Source: an uncultured Latescibacterota bacterium
GTDB taxonomy: Bacteria; Latescibacterota; UBA2968; UBA8231
DNA: 64,000 nucleotides
Direction of reading: 5' to 3'
Assembly: GCA_951813615.1 (NCBI GenBank)
Contig: OX638377.1
Location: forward strand, 3,870,599-3,934,598
A program made the position numbers and the translations under genes. Positions 9,092-17,605 of this stretch are shown here, piece by piece; within the stretch, counting starts at the first letter, position 1, and the number at the start of each line of letters is the position of its first letter. Below the pieces are notes generated by a model that worked only from the letters and a program-made list of their open reading frames with translations, had not been told where the DNA came from and did no database searches.

Positions 9092-10349
9092 CTGGTTTAG
9101 ATGCATTGGGCGGCCAGTACCCGTCCCGCGATTGACGCCATTGTGTGCCGCACAAGCCGCTGATCACGCTCCACTCGGACGGACTGGGGTCTGGGTCTGG
9201 GTGGAAGAGAAAGCGCTGGGCACCAGCGTCCTGCGAAGCTTTGAGAATGCCAGCCAAATCACGGGCTGGCATGGCGTCGCCGGCGTGCGGGGAGCGGCCA
9301 GTGGACACCCAAAAGATGGTTTTGTCGACATCTTTGATGGCCTCTAGCGCCCGCCGCGTTTCGCTGTACACGACCTCGGTGAAGAACTCTTCGGGAAAAC
9401 CCATCTCCATATCCAGCAGCGACTCGACATTGGGCAGACGCAGGCCGAACAGCGATTCGACCAGCAGGAAGCAGTCGGCCTCGGTCAGGGAGGGGTTCCA
9501 CTCGGCGAACTTTTGTACCCAGCGGGCAATGGTACCGTACATGCCGTCAAAACCGCGATGCCAGTAGTAGTGCTTGGGAAAGATGTAGTCGAAGAACGGC
9601 GGCATCTGCTGGTAATCTTGGCCGGTCAGGGAGGAAAACGTGGTGATGCGCGGAATACCGCCCAGCTCGACGTAGCGGTTAACGCCGTCCAAGTCGGCGC
9701 GAGCCCGCTCCCAAGAACGCCGCGACTTTTCCGCTCGAGCCCGCAGCCAGTAGAGGGAATCCTCGTTAATATCAAAGAGGTTCAAGCCAGCCAGAGTCCC
9801 GCCCGGGGCCCAATAGCGCACGAGATCGGGAGTGAGGTTGTGGAAACGCTGGCGCATGTGAGCAATGCCGCGCTCCAGCCGGTCGGTCTCAAAGCCCAAG
9901 TTGGCGAACTCGGAGCGCTCGCCATCGCGCAATTCAAAGAGTTCGCCGCCGTGGTGCCAAGCCAGTTCGTAGTGGTTCTCGCCGGGCCCGTCGATGATCA
10001 CTCCGTTGACCTGGGGATAGCGGTTTATCAAGCTCTGCACATGGGCCGTGGTGCCGCTGTCGAATACCATGATGTGCCAGCCGCGTCCAGCGGCGTCATC
10101 CAGCATCGCGCTTAGTTCCCGCTCCTTTTCCAGATTGCGGGGCTGCTCCTCGGGCGCTGCTAGCCCTAGGTCGGCGTAGGCTTTGGGATCTTGAGGAAAG
10201 GCGGGAATTCGGCCGCCGTCGTCCTCTATAAAAAACATGCGCCCTACCACAATGCCGCGCACGCCGCCTTCTTCCCAAGCGTCGAAGATATGCTTGTAGT
10301 TGGCCATGTAGCGTTCGAGCGGATTGAAAACGAAAATCCAGCATTGCAT
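9072..10349 (-). CDS. Uncharacterised protein, possible TIM-barrel hydrolase-like fold
   Basis: 425 residues and no signal peptide. The start has a strong Shine-Dalgarno, AAGGAGG, about nine bases upstream. The alternation of hydrophobic strands and helices (GIVVGRMFFIEDDGG, WHIMVFDSG, NGVIIDGPGENHYELAWH, DYIFPKHYYWHRGFDG, KTIFWVSTGRSP, AQRFLFHPDPDPSPSEW) suggests a (beta/alpha)8 barrel like glycoside hydrolases, with acidic and aromatic residues at strand ends. I cannot assign a family. It is 42 bases downstream of a PhyH gene, so the two are probably cotranscribed in the same catabolic-looking cluster. Confidence 0.6.
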   Translation of the reverse strand: MQCWIFVFNPLERYMANYKHIFDAWEEGGVRGIVVGRMFFIEDDGGRIPAFPQDPKAYADLGLAAPEEQPRNLEKERELSAMLDDAAGRGWHIMVFDSGTTAHVQSLINRYPQVNGVIIDGPGENHYELAWHHGGELFELRDGERSEFANLGFETDRLERGIAHMRQRFHNLTPDLVRYWAPGGTLAGLNLFDINEDSLYWLRARAEKSRRSWERARADLDGVNRYVELGGIPRITTFSSLTGQDYQQMPPFFDYIFPKHYYWHRGFDGMYGTIARWVQKFAEWNPSLTEADCFLLVESLFGLRLPNVESLLDMEMGFPEEFFTEVVYSETRRALEAIKDVDKTIFWVSTGRSPHAGDAMPARDLAGILKASQDAGAQRFLFHPDPDPSPSEWSVISGLCGTQWRQSRDGYWPPNASKPDEYLRG

Positions 10350-10391
10350 CGTCTAACCTCCTTAGGTTGATGGCCTTTCAACTCGACCTGC

Positions 10392-11204
10392 TTATCCCTG
10401 CCTGTAAAGCCGCGACCCCTTGTCTTCTCTCCGGTACTGCGGCGGCGTAATCACCGCCTGCTGCTCCTCTGTCAACTCGGCGTAGAAATCCGGCGGTGTA
10501 TAGGTCCCCATCAGCGACTCGGCCTGAACGCCGTGGTTATAGCGCAAAATCACCGAGCGCCGCTGATGTTTGGCCGTCCACTGCACAGCCCCGTGCATCA
10601 GCGTCTCGACGAAAAGGATCGCGTCGCCCGCTTTGGCCGGGATCTGCACGATGCGATCCTGGTGCGCCTCGTACAGCCGAATCTCGTCCGGGCAGGGATA
10701 GTTGGCCTTATGGCTACCCGGCAGACAGGCGAAACCCCCATCCTCCGGCCCCACATCCGCCAACTGCACGGCAATGTTGGTCATCCCGCAAAACATCCGG
10801 CCATTGCGGTAGAGGAATCCCCGCGAGCGGTCGAGCGGCTCGCCGCCCTCGTGGAACCAAAAGCCTTCGGCCCCCTCGTCCATGGTGATGATTCCCAACC
10901 CCTCCAAGCGAAAACCCGGTCCCAGCAATTCTTCCAGATACGGCTTGAACCGCGCATGGGCAATCATCGCCCTAAACGGATCGCAATGCGGTTTGTCCCA
11001 TGTCAGCATCCCGCCCAAATCGCCGCGTCCCTGCGTACCCTTGAGCGTCTCCGACTCGTGGGCCAAGTCATTGGGGCGGATGCCGATTTGATCGGCGTGG
11101 TGGTCAATCGCCGCATTGGCCGCCGCTACTTCCTCCGGAGAGAGCGCCCCCTCGATCACCAGATAGCCGTGTACTTCAAAGAGATACTTTTCCGCTTCAT
11201 CCAT
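10392..11204 (-). CDS. PhyH (phytanoyl-CoA dioxygenase) family protein with altered iron motif
   Basis: 270 residues. The PhyH fold is recognisable from EKYLFEVHGYLVIEGALS at the N-terminus and GGFACLPGSHKANYPCP near 157-172. Members are Fe(II)/2-oxoglutarate oxygenases with an HxD...H iron triad. Here the first motif reads WFHEGG (His118-Glu119-Gly120), so the carboxylate ligand is a Gly. The distal His204 (TLMHGAVQW) and Arg215/216 for 2-oxoglutarate are in place. The other two PhyH proteins in the window keep HPD and HQD. The substrate is unknown. AAGGAG precedes the ATG. Downstream neighbour: the unknown protein at 9072. Confidence 0.82.
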   Translation of the reverse strand: MDEAEKYLFEVHGYLVIEGALSPEEVAAANAAIDHHADQIGIRPNDLAHESETLKGTQGRGDLGGMLTWDKPHCDPFRAMIAHARFKPYLEELLGPGFRLEGLGIITMDEGAEGFWFHEGGEPLDRSRGFLYRNGRMFCGMTNIAVQLADVGPEDGGFACLPGSHKANYPCPDEIRLYEAHQDRIVQIPAKAGDAILFVETLMHGAVQWTAKHQRRSVILRYNHGVQAESLMGTYTPPDFYAELTEEQQAVITPPQYRREDKGSRLYRQG

Positions 11205-11292
11205 TGTCGGCCTGCTTCTCCTTACACCTTATGGAATGTTGACACACACAAGATCCATCCGCCAACCTACGCGACGCAAATATTCTAGGCAG

Positions 11293-12360
11293 TTAATCGG
11301 GCAGCACCTCACGCAAGACCCGCAGGTAATTCCCGCCGCAGATCTTGCTCGTCTCCTCCTCGGTGAATCCCGCATCCAGCAAGCCTTCTACCACCCAAGG
11401 CAATACCGCACTGTTAAAATGGGTGCCGATCCCCACGCCTTCTACACCCATCACACCAACGGCGTAGCGAACCTGCACCAAGGTCTGCTCCAACTGCTCT
11501 GGCGCGACCGCCTGATAGGGTGCGTCCCCCGGCGGCCGGGGGATCGGCGGCGGGATCCCCAACACGCCTCCGTGCTCGGCCAACGCCCGCATAACCTCGT
11601 CGGGTGCTGCCCTAGGCTCATCGACCAATGCCCGCGGATGCGAGTGCGAATCGACCACCGGCTTTGTTGATACTTCAATGATGTCGAGAGCGCAGGGGTC
11701 ATTGCTATGGGCCAAGTCGATAAGGATCCCGGCCGCGTTCAGCTCCGCAATCATCCGCACTCCCAACTCGGTCATCCGCCCGCCCGAACGGGTCTCATTG
11801 GAGGCATCCCAACCCAACTCGCGGGTCGCTTGACCCAAGGTGATCATCCGCAGCCCAAGGCGGGCAAACATCCGCAGAATGCCGGGGCCATCGCCGAACC
11901 AGTCGCTGCGATTGGCCCCCATCAATACCGCGACCTTGCCCGCCGCCTGCGCAGCATCCAAGTCCCGGGCCGTCCGCACCAGTAGCACCTGCTCGGGATA
12001 GGCTTCGACGTTGAGCAAAAAGCGGTCGAGCACCCCCAGTACCAGTTGGGTCGGATTTTTGATCGCCAGACTCAGGAACATATCCTCGCTGCCGCGGCCC
12101 GGACGCCATTCCGACGCCTGCCGCCACAGCGGTTTGTAGTTCTCGTCGTAGTAGGCCGCTCCCCCCTTGCACATCACCACCCCTACCCCCCATTCGGCAA
12201 ACTTGGGAAAATCGCCACGACAAGTACTCACGTCTTTTTTGCCTAGGTCAATATCGTCGATCACAAAACGGGGATGGGTCAAATTTAACCCCAGCATGTC
12301 GCATACTGGATGCGGCCAAATGCGTCCGGAGGGCAATCTCATGGTCATCTCATTCGCCAA
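11293..12360 (-). CDS. Membrane dipeptidase (M19) family protein with degenerate zinc site
   Basis: 355 residues of M19 renal-dipeptidase fold: the motif LIDLAHSND, then KPVVDSHSHPRALVDEPR, and the family C-terminus GGNYLRVLREVLP. Active M19 enzymes bind two zinc ions through an N-terminal HxD (DGHND), a Glu in IEGG and two later His. The later His residues are present (DLAH, DSHSH). The N-terminal motif reads VIDDIDLGK and the IEGG site reads VLMGANRSD, so at least three ligands appear to be missing. It may be a non-hydrolytic relative or act on another substrate. The start overlaps the end of the aldolase gene by 11 bases, implying translational coupling. Confidence 0.82.
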   Translation of the reverse strand: MANEMTMRLPSGRIWPHPVCDMLGLNLTHPRFVIDDIDLGKKDVSTCRGDFPKFAEWGVGVVMCKGGAAYYDENYKPLWRQASEWRPGRGSEDMFLSLAIKNPTQLVLGVLDRFLLNVEAYPEQVLLVRTARDLDAAQAAGKVAVLMGANRSDWFGDGPGILRMFARLGLRMITLGQATRELGWDASNETRSGGRMTELGVRMIAELNAAGILIDLAHSNDPCALDIIEVSTKPVVDSHSHPRALVDEPRAAPDEVMRALAEHGGVLGIPPPIPRPPGDAPYQAVAPEQLEQTLVQVRYAVGVMGVEGVGIGTHFNSAVLPWVVEGLLDAGFTEEETSKICGGNYLRVLREVLPD

Positions 12361-13126
12361 ACGCTTGATCGAAATCCCGGCGGCAATCGGCCAAAACCTG
12401 CGCTAGGGCAAAATCGCCGCCATAAGCCAGCATCTGCGCTCCTTGGGCGCGGTATTGGGCCAGCAACTCAGGAGTGCCAGCGGGTATCCCCCAAGCTTTG
12501 CCGTGTTTTTGTGCCGCTGCCGCGACGTTGGCAACGGCCTGATCGAGATCGACATCCCCCCCAGCCAACCCGAGCCGCAACCCCAAGTCAGCCGGACCGA
12601 CGAAGAGCCCATCCACTCCCTCGACCGCGGCGATTTCCTCGACATTGGCCAGCGCTTGCGGAGTTTCAATCTGCAAGACGACAAAAGTTTCGCGATTGGC
12701 GTCGTCGATATAGGTACTCCCCTCATGCCACAAGTCGAGACCAAAATCGGCGTCCAAACCCGCCCCGTCCAAGCCGCGATTGCCCAATGGTGGGTACTTC
12801 ACCGCGGCGACGATCTGACGCGCCAAGTCCGCATCCGAAACCAGCGGCATCATCAGACCGGTTGCCCCGTCTTCGAGATAGCGGTAGAGGCGGGTGCGCT
12901 CAAGCGTCGGGGCCCGCAACATGCAATCGATATCACAGGCGCGACACAAGGCCAACAGGCCCTGGACCTCGCGCTGATCCATCGCCCGGTGTTCCAAGTC
13001 GAGCCAGATGCCGTCATAGCCGTTGTGGGCGGCATAGCGCACGAAAAATGGCAGATAATGCCCTAGGCCACAAATGCGAGCGCATCGCCCCGTGCGCACT
13101 TTGTCCAAGACTTTGCTCTTTCTCAT
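12350..13126 (-). CDS. HpcH/HpaI-type aldolase (class II pyruvate aldolase family)
   Basis: 258 residues, the usual length for 2,4-dihydroxyhept-2-ene-1,7-dioate aldolases. Seen in order: YDGIWLDLEHRAMD, MMPLVSDADLARQIV, VLQIETPQALANVEEI and VDGLFVGPADLGLRLG. The Glu of QIET and Asp of GPADL are the family's divalent-metal ligands. Such enzymes cleave 2-keto-3-hydroxy acids to pyruvate plus an aldehyde; the exact substrate cannot be told. It is translationally coupled to the M19-like gene downstream and follows the DegT gene by 42 bases, so this looks like one minus-strand operon. Confidence 0.88.
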   Translation of the reverse strand: MRKSKVLDKVRTGRCARICGLGHYLPFFVRYAAHNGYDGIWLDLEHRAMDQREVQGLLALCRACDIDCMLRAPTLERTRLYRYLEDGATGLMMPLVSDADLARQIVAAVKYPPLGNRGLDGAGLDADFGLDLWHEGSTYIDDANRETFVVLQIETPQALANVEEIAAVEGVDGLFVGPADLGLRLGLAGGDVDLDQAVANVAAAAQKHGKAWGIPAGTPELLAQYRAQGAQMLAYGGDFALAQVLADCRRDFDQAFGE

Positions 13127-13168
13127 ATTCCCCGCTTTGATAGAGGGTTGCGTTGCGCCAATAGTATA

Positions 13169-14401
13169 CTACCGCAAATACGCCTGCTCCACCTTCGCAA
13201 ACGCCTCGGCAATATCCGCCACCTCCCGCTCGACAAAATTCTCGTGAATCGACATAATGAAGTGACTCTCAACCGCATCAACGGCGTTGGGACAGGGAAA
13301 CTTTACATTGCGGTCTCCTCCATACGCCGGCAAGCCCCACGGATAGTCGCTGCCGGGAAAGACCTGCCGCTCCTTAAACCAGACCATCTCGGAGGGGATA
13401 TAGCGATATGTGGCCGTCAGCGGAATGCCCTCGGCGGCCACGGCCCGGGCAAAGCCGTCTTTGTCCATCCGGAGCTTGGCGGCATCCACGTAGAAGCGCA
13501 TAAACCAGTACACCCCCTCCGACTCGGCCACCTGCCATCCCAGCCGCACCGCCTTGCACTCGGCAATGGCCTCTTCGATTTGCGCTGCTACCTGACGCCG
13601 CTTGGCGACCATCGCATCGAGTTTCTTTAGCTGCACCCGTCCAATGGCGGCCGACAGGTCGTTGCCGTTGAGATTGAGTCCGGCGCGCAGGTTAGAGGTC
13701 GCCTCCGTATTAAAGGGCTTGCCCCGGTCGGCAAAGCGCTTGGCCTCCCAGCAGAGTTCTTCGTCGCGGGTAAAGACCACCCCACCCTGCGGCCCCGTCG
13801 CGTGGTGCTTGCCGCTCATGGTCGAAAAGGCCGCCACCGCACCCAGCGATCCCGCTAGCTGCCCCTTGTAGCGCGCCCCGTGAGCCTGAGCGCAATCCTC
13901 AATGACCGGTATACCGCGCTCCTCAGCTAGCGCCAAAATGGGCGTCATATCCGCTGGTTCGCCGGCAATGTGGGCCACGACAATCGCGCGGGTGTGGGGC
14001 GTCAGCACCGCCGCGATCTGCTCCGCACCGGCGTTGAACGACCCCGGCGCGGCATCGGCGACCACGGGCACTTGGCACAACAGCGCCGCGGGCATCGCCC
14101 CACCCGGATCCGTAATCGGCGGGATCACCACCTCGCCAGCCGCTTCTAGCTTTAGAGCTCCCAATGCCGCGTAGAGCGCCGAGGTCCCCGAGTTGACCAA
14201 ATCGGCGTACCCACCCCCCATAAACGCGGCGAACTCTCTTTCGTAGGCCAATTCCTCTGGCCCGCTGTAGCCGATTGCATTGCCGCTTTCCTGCGCTTCA
14301 GAAAACAGTCGCAACGCGACTTCGCGCTCCTCAGCCCCAAACAGATGCCGTCTGGGAAATGGCGTCTCGCGGATCTTTGGTCCCCCGTCTATTGCCAACA
14401 T
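13169..14401 (-). CDS. DegT/DnrJ/EryC1/StrS-family PLP aminotransferase
   Basis: 410 residues from the ATG at 14401 (MLAIDGGPKIRETPFP). That ATG has AAGGA nine bases upstream, and the longer frame adds nothing family-like. Fold type I PLP motifs: NSGTSALYAALGAL (70-83), VIEDCAQAHGARYKG with Asp169 for the pyridine nitrogen, and the Schiff-base Lys198 in STMSGKHHATGPQGG. Family members transaminate keto sugars or related carbonyls, mostly for glycan or natural-product synthesis. It is the first gene of the minus-strand cluster running to 9072; its substrate is unknown. Confidence 0.88.
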   Translation of the reverse strand: MLAIDGGPKIRETPFPRRHLFGAEEREVALRLFSEAQESGNAIGYSGPEELAYEREFAAFMGGGYADLVNSGTSALYAALGALKLEAAGEVVIPPITDPGGAMPAALLCQVPVVADAAPGSFNAGAEQIAAVLTPHTRAIVVAHIAGEPADMTPILALAEERGIPVIEDCAQAHGARYKGQLAGSLGAVAAFSTMSGKHHATGPQGGVVFTRDEELCWEAKRFADRGKPFNTEATSNLRAGLNLNGNDLSAAIGRVQLKKLDAMVAKRRQVAAQIEEAIAECKAVRLGWQVAESEGVYWFMRFYVDAAKLRMDKDGFARAVAAEGIPLTATYRYIPSEMVWFKERQVFPGSDYPWGLPAYGGDRNVKFPCPNAVDAVESHFIMSIHENFVEREVADIAEAFAKVEQAYLR

Positions 14402-14508
14402 TATCAATTTCCTTTCTCGACGGTATGCCACTGGCGCTAGTCAGAGACACACCGGTAATTTAGCAAGCTGGCACCGCTCGCCGCCCATAACTATACACCG
14501 CTGCTGAT

Positions 14509-15768
14509 TTGCACAAAAGACACGACCCCTACTCCAGCCTGCGCGTCCCGCTCTTTCGGCGTTACCTAATCGCTTCCGCGTTGGTGCGGATGGGCACAGC
14601 CGCCCAAGGCCTAGCCATCGGTTGGGAGGTGTACGACCGCACCGGCCAAGCGCTCTCCCTCGGCATGGTCGGCCTCGTCCAAGCCATCCCCATGCTGCTG
14701 TTGACGCTGCCGGCCGGTTATCTAGCCGACGTATTCGACCGCCGCAAGCTGATGATGCTCAGTCTGGCCGGTGCGACGCTCTGCTCGCTGGCTTTGGCCG
14801 CCTTTAGCTGGTACCAGATGCCGATCCTCTGGATGTACTTGCTGCTCTTTTTGGATTCGTCCTTCCTCCGCCTAGGCTGGCCCGCCCAACGAGCCATCGC
14901 GCCCTTACTGGTCCCGGACGAACTCTTTGAAAACGCCGCCAAATGGTCCACCAGCCTGATGCAGATCACCGGCATCGCTGGACCGGCCATCGGCGGTTTT
15001 GTCATCGCCTTCAATCTCCAAGCTGCCTATGTTCTCAGCGCCGTTTCCTCCGCGGCCTTCATCATCTTCATCAGCACCATGGTCTTGCCCCCCGCTCCGC
15101 GCATCCAAGGGGGCAAGATGTTCGCTCAGATCGCCGTTGGGCTGCGCTTCGTCCGCGACCAGCCGCTCCTCCTCGGCGCGATCTCGCTCGATCTGTTCGC
15201 CGTCCTCCTCGGCGGCGCCGTGTACCTCTTGCCCATCTTCGCCCGCGAGATCATCGACCTCAGCTCCGTCGGCCTCGCACCCGAAGCCGCACTCGGCTGG
15301 CTGCGCGCGGCCCCAGCCATCGGCGCCAGCATCACCGCCTTGGCCATCGCCCACTTGCCGCCGATTCGCCGCGCTGGCAAAACCTTACTCTGGTGCGTGG
15401 CCGGCTTTGGCGCGGCGACCATTCTCTTTGGCCTCTCGCAAAACTTCTGGTTCTCGCTGCTGATGCTGGCACTGACCGGTGCCTTCGACAACGTCAGCAT
15501 GGTCATCCGCCGCGTCATCTCGCAGATGGGCACGCCCAACGAGATGCGAGGCCGAGTCCAAGCCGTCTCCGCCATCTTCGTCGGCGCGTCCAACGAAATC
15601 GGCGGCTTTGAGTCCGGGCTGGTAGCCCAGCTCTTCAATCCGGTCTTCTCCGTCGTCAGCGGTGGCATCGGCACGTTGCTGGTCGTCGCCGCTTGGACGG
15701 GCCTTTTTCCCTCGCTGAGGAACTTGGGCAGCCTCTCGTCGCTGACGGCCCAGCACTCGGCTAAATGA
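14509..15768 (+). CDS. MFS transporter (MFS_3 / EntS-like)
   Basis: 419 residues starting at a TTG (no ATG before the first helix and no strong Shine-Dalgarno). About 12 hydrophobic segments are present. The MFS motif between helices 2 and 3 is GYLADVFDRRKLMM, and a second-half GxxNE-like segment is GTPNEMRGRVQAV, as in enterobactin-exporter-like MFS_3 proteins. It should be an inner-membrane, proton-driven exporter; the cargo is unknown. It is divergent from the DegT gene across about 107 bases. Confidence 0.82.
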   Translation: MHKRHDPYSSLRVPLFRRYLIASALVRMGTAAQGLAIGWEVYDRTGQALSLGMVGLVQAIPMLLLTLPAGYLADVFDRRKLMMLSLAGATLCSLALAAFSWYQMPILWMYLLLFLDSSFLRLGWPAQRAIAPLLVPDELFENAAKWSTSLMQITGIAGPAIGGFVIAFNLQAAYVLSAVSSAAFIIFISTMVLPPAPRIQGGKMFAQIAVGLRFVRDQPLLLGAISLDLFAVLLGGAVYLLPIFAREIIDLSSVGLAPEAALGWLRAAPAIGASITALAIAHLPPIRRAGKTLLWCVAGFGAATILFGLSQNFWFSLLMLALTGAFDNVSMVIRRVISQMGTPNEMRGRVQAVSAIFVGASNEIGGFESGLVAQLFNPVFSVVSGGIGTLLVVAAWTGLFPSLRNLGSLSSLTAQHSAK

Positions 15769-15852
15769 TAGACCGGTGCTTTCTAGCTACTTTGCTTTTA
15801 ACTATAGTATAAGCCGCAATTCAACAGACTCAGCAAAACACGGGGAAGAGAC

Positions 15853-16587
15853 ATGAAGAAGAAACTTTTTATCACCGGCGCCGCCGGCAAAGTCGGGTCT
15901 GGCTTGCGCCGTCACCTCAAAGACCGCTACGACTTTCGCCTGCTCTTCCACCGCAACATCCCCGAGGTCGAACCAAACGACGAAATCGTCGTCTCCGACC
16001 TCGCCAATTTCGAGAACATGGTCGAGGCCTGCGAAGGCATCGACACCATCGTTCACCTCGGCATCGCCATCGTCCAGCGGGGCTATCCGCGCACGCGCTA
16101 TAACCAGATGATCATGGAGACCAACATCCAAGGCACCTACAACATCTTTGAGGCCGCCCGCATCAACAAGGTCCCGGTCGTCGTCTTTGCCAGCACCAAC
16201 CACGTGACGGGCTTCTACGAGCAAGAGGGCATCTACACCACCCCCGAGATGCCGATCCGCCCCGACAGCATGTACGGCGTCAGCAAGGCCTTCGGCGAAG
16301 CCCTCGGTCGCTTTTACTACGACGAGTACGGCATCTCCTCCTACTGCCTGCGCATCGCCAATTACCCGGACACCGAGGAAATCAACAGCACCTATCCCCC
16401 CGGTGAAAACCGCTGGCTCAGCGCCCGCGATGTCTCCGAGCTGACCGCCTGTTGCATCGAGGCCCCCCGGCCCCAATTCGGCATCATCTACGGAGTCTCA
16501 CTGGGCGCGGACAAGAAGTGGGATCTCGCCAACGCCAAAGAACTCGTCGGCTGGGAGCCCCAAGACCGCGGCGCGCCCTCGCCGTGA
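15853..16587 (+). CDS. NAD(P)-dependent epimerase/dehydratase (extended SDR, uronate-dehydrogenase-like)
   Basis: 244 residues. The N-terminal Rossmann glycine motif is ITGAAGKVGSGL, followed by TIVHLGIA, the catalytic Tyr/Lys in YGVSKAFGEA and a preceding Ser/Thr in VVFASTNHVTG. It is shorter than UDP-sugar epimerases (~330) and close to uronate dehydrogenases (~265), so oxidation of a uronic acid or related sugar is plausible. GGGGAAGAG precedes the ATG. Its stop overlaps the GTG of the next gene (GTGA). Confidence 0.82.
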   Translation: MKKKLFITGAAGKVGSGLRRHLKDRYDFRLLFHRNIPEVEPNDEIVVSDLANFENMVEACEGIDTIVHLGIAIVQRGYPRTRYNQMIMETNIQGTYNIFEAARINKVPVVVFASTNHVTGFYEQEGIYTTPEMPIRPDSMYGVSKAFGEALGRFYYDEYGISSYCLRIANYPDTEEINSTYPPGENRWLSARDVSELTACCIEAPRPQFGIIYGVSLGADKKWDLANAKELVGWEPQDRGAPSP

Positions 16588-17234
16588 CGGATGTGGCCCA
16601 CTTGGGCGGCGGCTACGCAGCGTCCGCACCCGACCCCGGCCCCACCGTAACAGCCCTCCTGCAAGCCGCTCGTCCCGGCAGCCCGTCTTCCCGCCTCGTG
16701 GTCTTGAGCGGGCCGCCCGGAGTCGGCAAAACCGCGGTCGCCCAAGCCCTGCTTGCGCTCTGCCCCAACACCTTCCTGCTCGACAAAGACCAAACGGCCG
16801 CGGGTTTTATCCTCGAAGCAGCCGCGCTGCGGGGCGACGCACCCGACGCGGCCTACGGTACGCCGCACTACTGGCAAAAGCTCCGTCCCCTCGAATATGC
16901 CAGCGCCCTCACCGCAGCTTGCGCTAACCTCGTCGGCACCCGCCAAGTCCTCCTCGTCGGCGGCTTTGGCCCCGAATTGGGTGTGGATGCCCTCTGGAAA
17001 GGCCTAGCCACAAACATCGACCCAGCCGCCCTTCGCGTCCTCCACCTCGACCCGCCGCCCCCGGACATTTGGCGCACCCGCATGACCGCCCGCGGCTCCC
17101 GCGCCGACGCTCCCTACTTTGCCCAACTCGCGCAGGCCCTCGGCAACCTGCCCGTCTGGGCCGGGGCCGTCCGCATCCCGACCGATGGCCCCCTACACTC
17201 GGTCGTCCAACGCGCCCTCAACGCCCTCGGCTGA
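16584..17234 (+). CDS. Small P-loop NTPase, kinase-like (AAA_33 type)
   Basis: 216 residues from a GTG at 16584 that shares bases with the SDR stop; another in-frame GTG at 16593 is possible. Walker A is LSGPPGVGKTAVAQAL (about residues 34-49), and LLDKDQTAAGF follows where zeta-toxin/chloramphenicol-phosphotransferase-like kinases carry their substrate-binding Asp. QVLLVGGFGPEL may be the Walker B strand, and the lid-like region is WRTRMTARGSRAD. It probably phosphorylates a small molecule, perhaps a sugar linked to the upstream SDR. A hairpin overlaps its stop codon. Confidence 0.68.
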   Translation: MTDVAHLGGGYAASAPDPGPTVTALLQAARPGSPSSRLVVLSGPPGVGKTAVAQALLALCPNTFLLDKDQTAAGFILEAAALRGDAPDAAYGTPHYWQKLRPLEYASALTAACANLVGTRQVLLVGGFGPELGVDALWKGLATNIDPAALRVLHLDPPPPDIWRTRMTARGSRADAPYFAQLAQALGNLPVWAGAVRIPTDGPLHSVVQRALNALG

Positions 17235-17256
17235 AGGCGCGAGGGCGTTGACTTTT
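17219..17256 (+). terminator. Rho-independent terminator overlapping a stop codon
   Basis: A perfect 11-bp stem, CAACGCCCTCG (17219-17229) with CGAGGGCGTTG (17240-17250), is followed by ACTTTTCTCGGTTTT. The TGA of the P-loop gene (17232-17234) sits in the ten-base loop, so the last codons form the left arm. The T-tract is interrupted, which lowers confidence slightly. Confidence 0.65.
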
Positions 17257-17287
17257 CTCGGTTTTACCCTTTATTTCTTAAGATGTT

Positions 17288-17551
17288 ATGTTAATCGTTC
17301 ACAGTGCCTTAGGTTACTTCGTTCTTCTCGCCATAGCCTACCTCAGCGGCCGCCGCACCCGCTCCATTCCCAGGAAAACCATCGGCGTGGCCACGGTGCT
17401 CCAACTCCTGTTGGCCGCCATCCTGCTGCAACCAGCCATCCGCTCGCTGGTGTTTGGCCTCGCCAGCGACTTGACGACCCTGCTCAAAACAACCGCGCTC
17501 ACAGCTAATGAATCGCTGCTGTTTAGCGGCGTGATTGGGCTATACCTATGA
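17288..17551 (+). pseudogene. N-terminal fragment of a NupC-type nucleoside transporter
   Basis: 87 residues: HSALGYFVLLAIAYLSGRR, IPRKTIGVATVLQLLLAAIL and then a helix ending NESLLFSGVIGLYL. This pattern (ALG...IA.L.S..RR.I..+T...VLQ..LA..LL) matches the first ~90 residues of concentrative nucleoside transporters, which are about 400 residues long. The frame stops at 17549-17551 exactly where FVFG-type sequence begins in full-length proteins, and I find no continuation in any frame downstream. It is either a gene remnant or a stand-alone two-helix NupC_N protein. Confidence 0.6.
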
Positions 17552-17605
17552 AACCCAGAGGCACTTCGGGCGTTATATACTATCTCTAGCTAAAGCGAAA
17601 AACAG

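Noticed and set aside
12310..13140. 276-codon plus-strand frame rich in Arg and Pro
   Set aside because: Antisense to the HpcH/HpaI aldolase; its composition is typical of a shadow frame and it has no recognisable domain.
16452..16583. Upstream extension of the P-loop gene
   Set aside because: This stretch lies inside the SDR coding sequence in another frame; the overlapping GTG at 16584 gives a normal coupled start.
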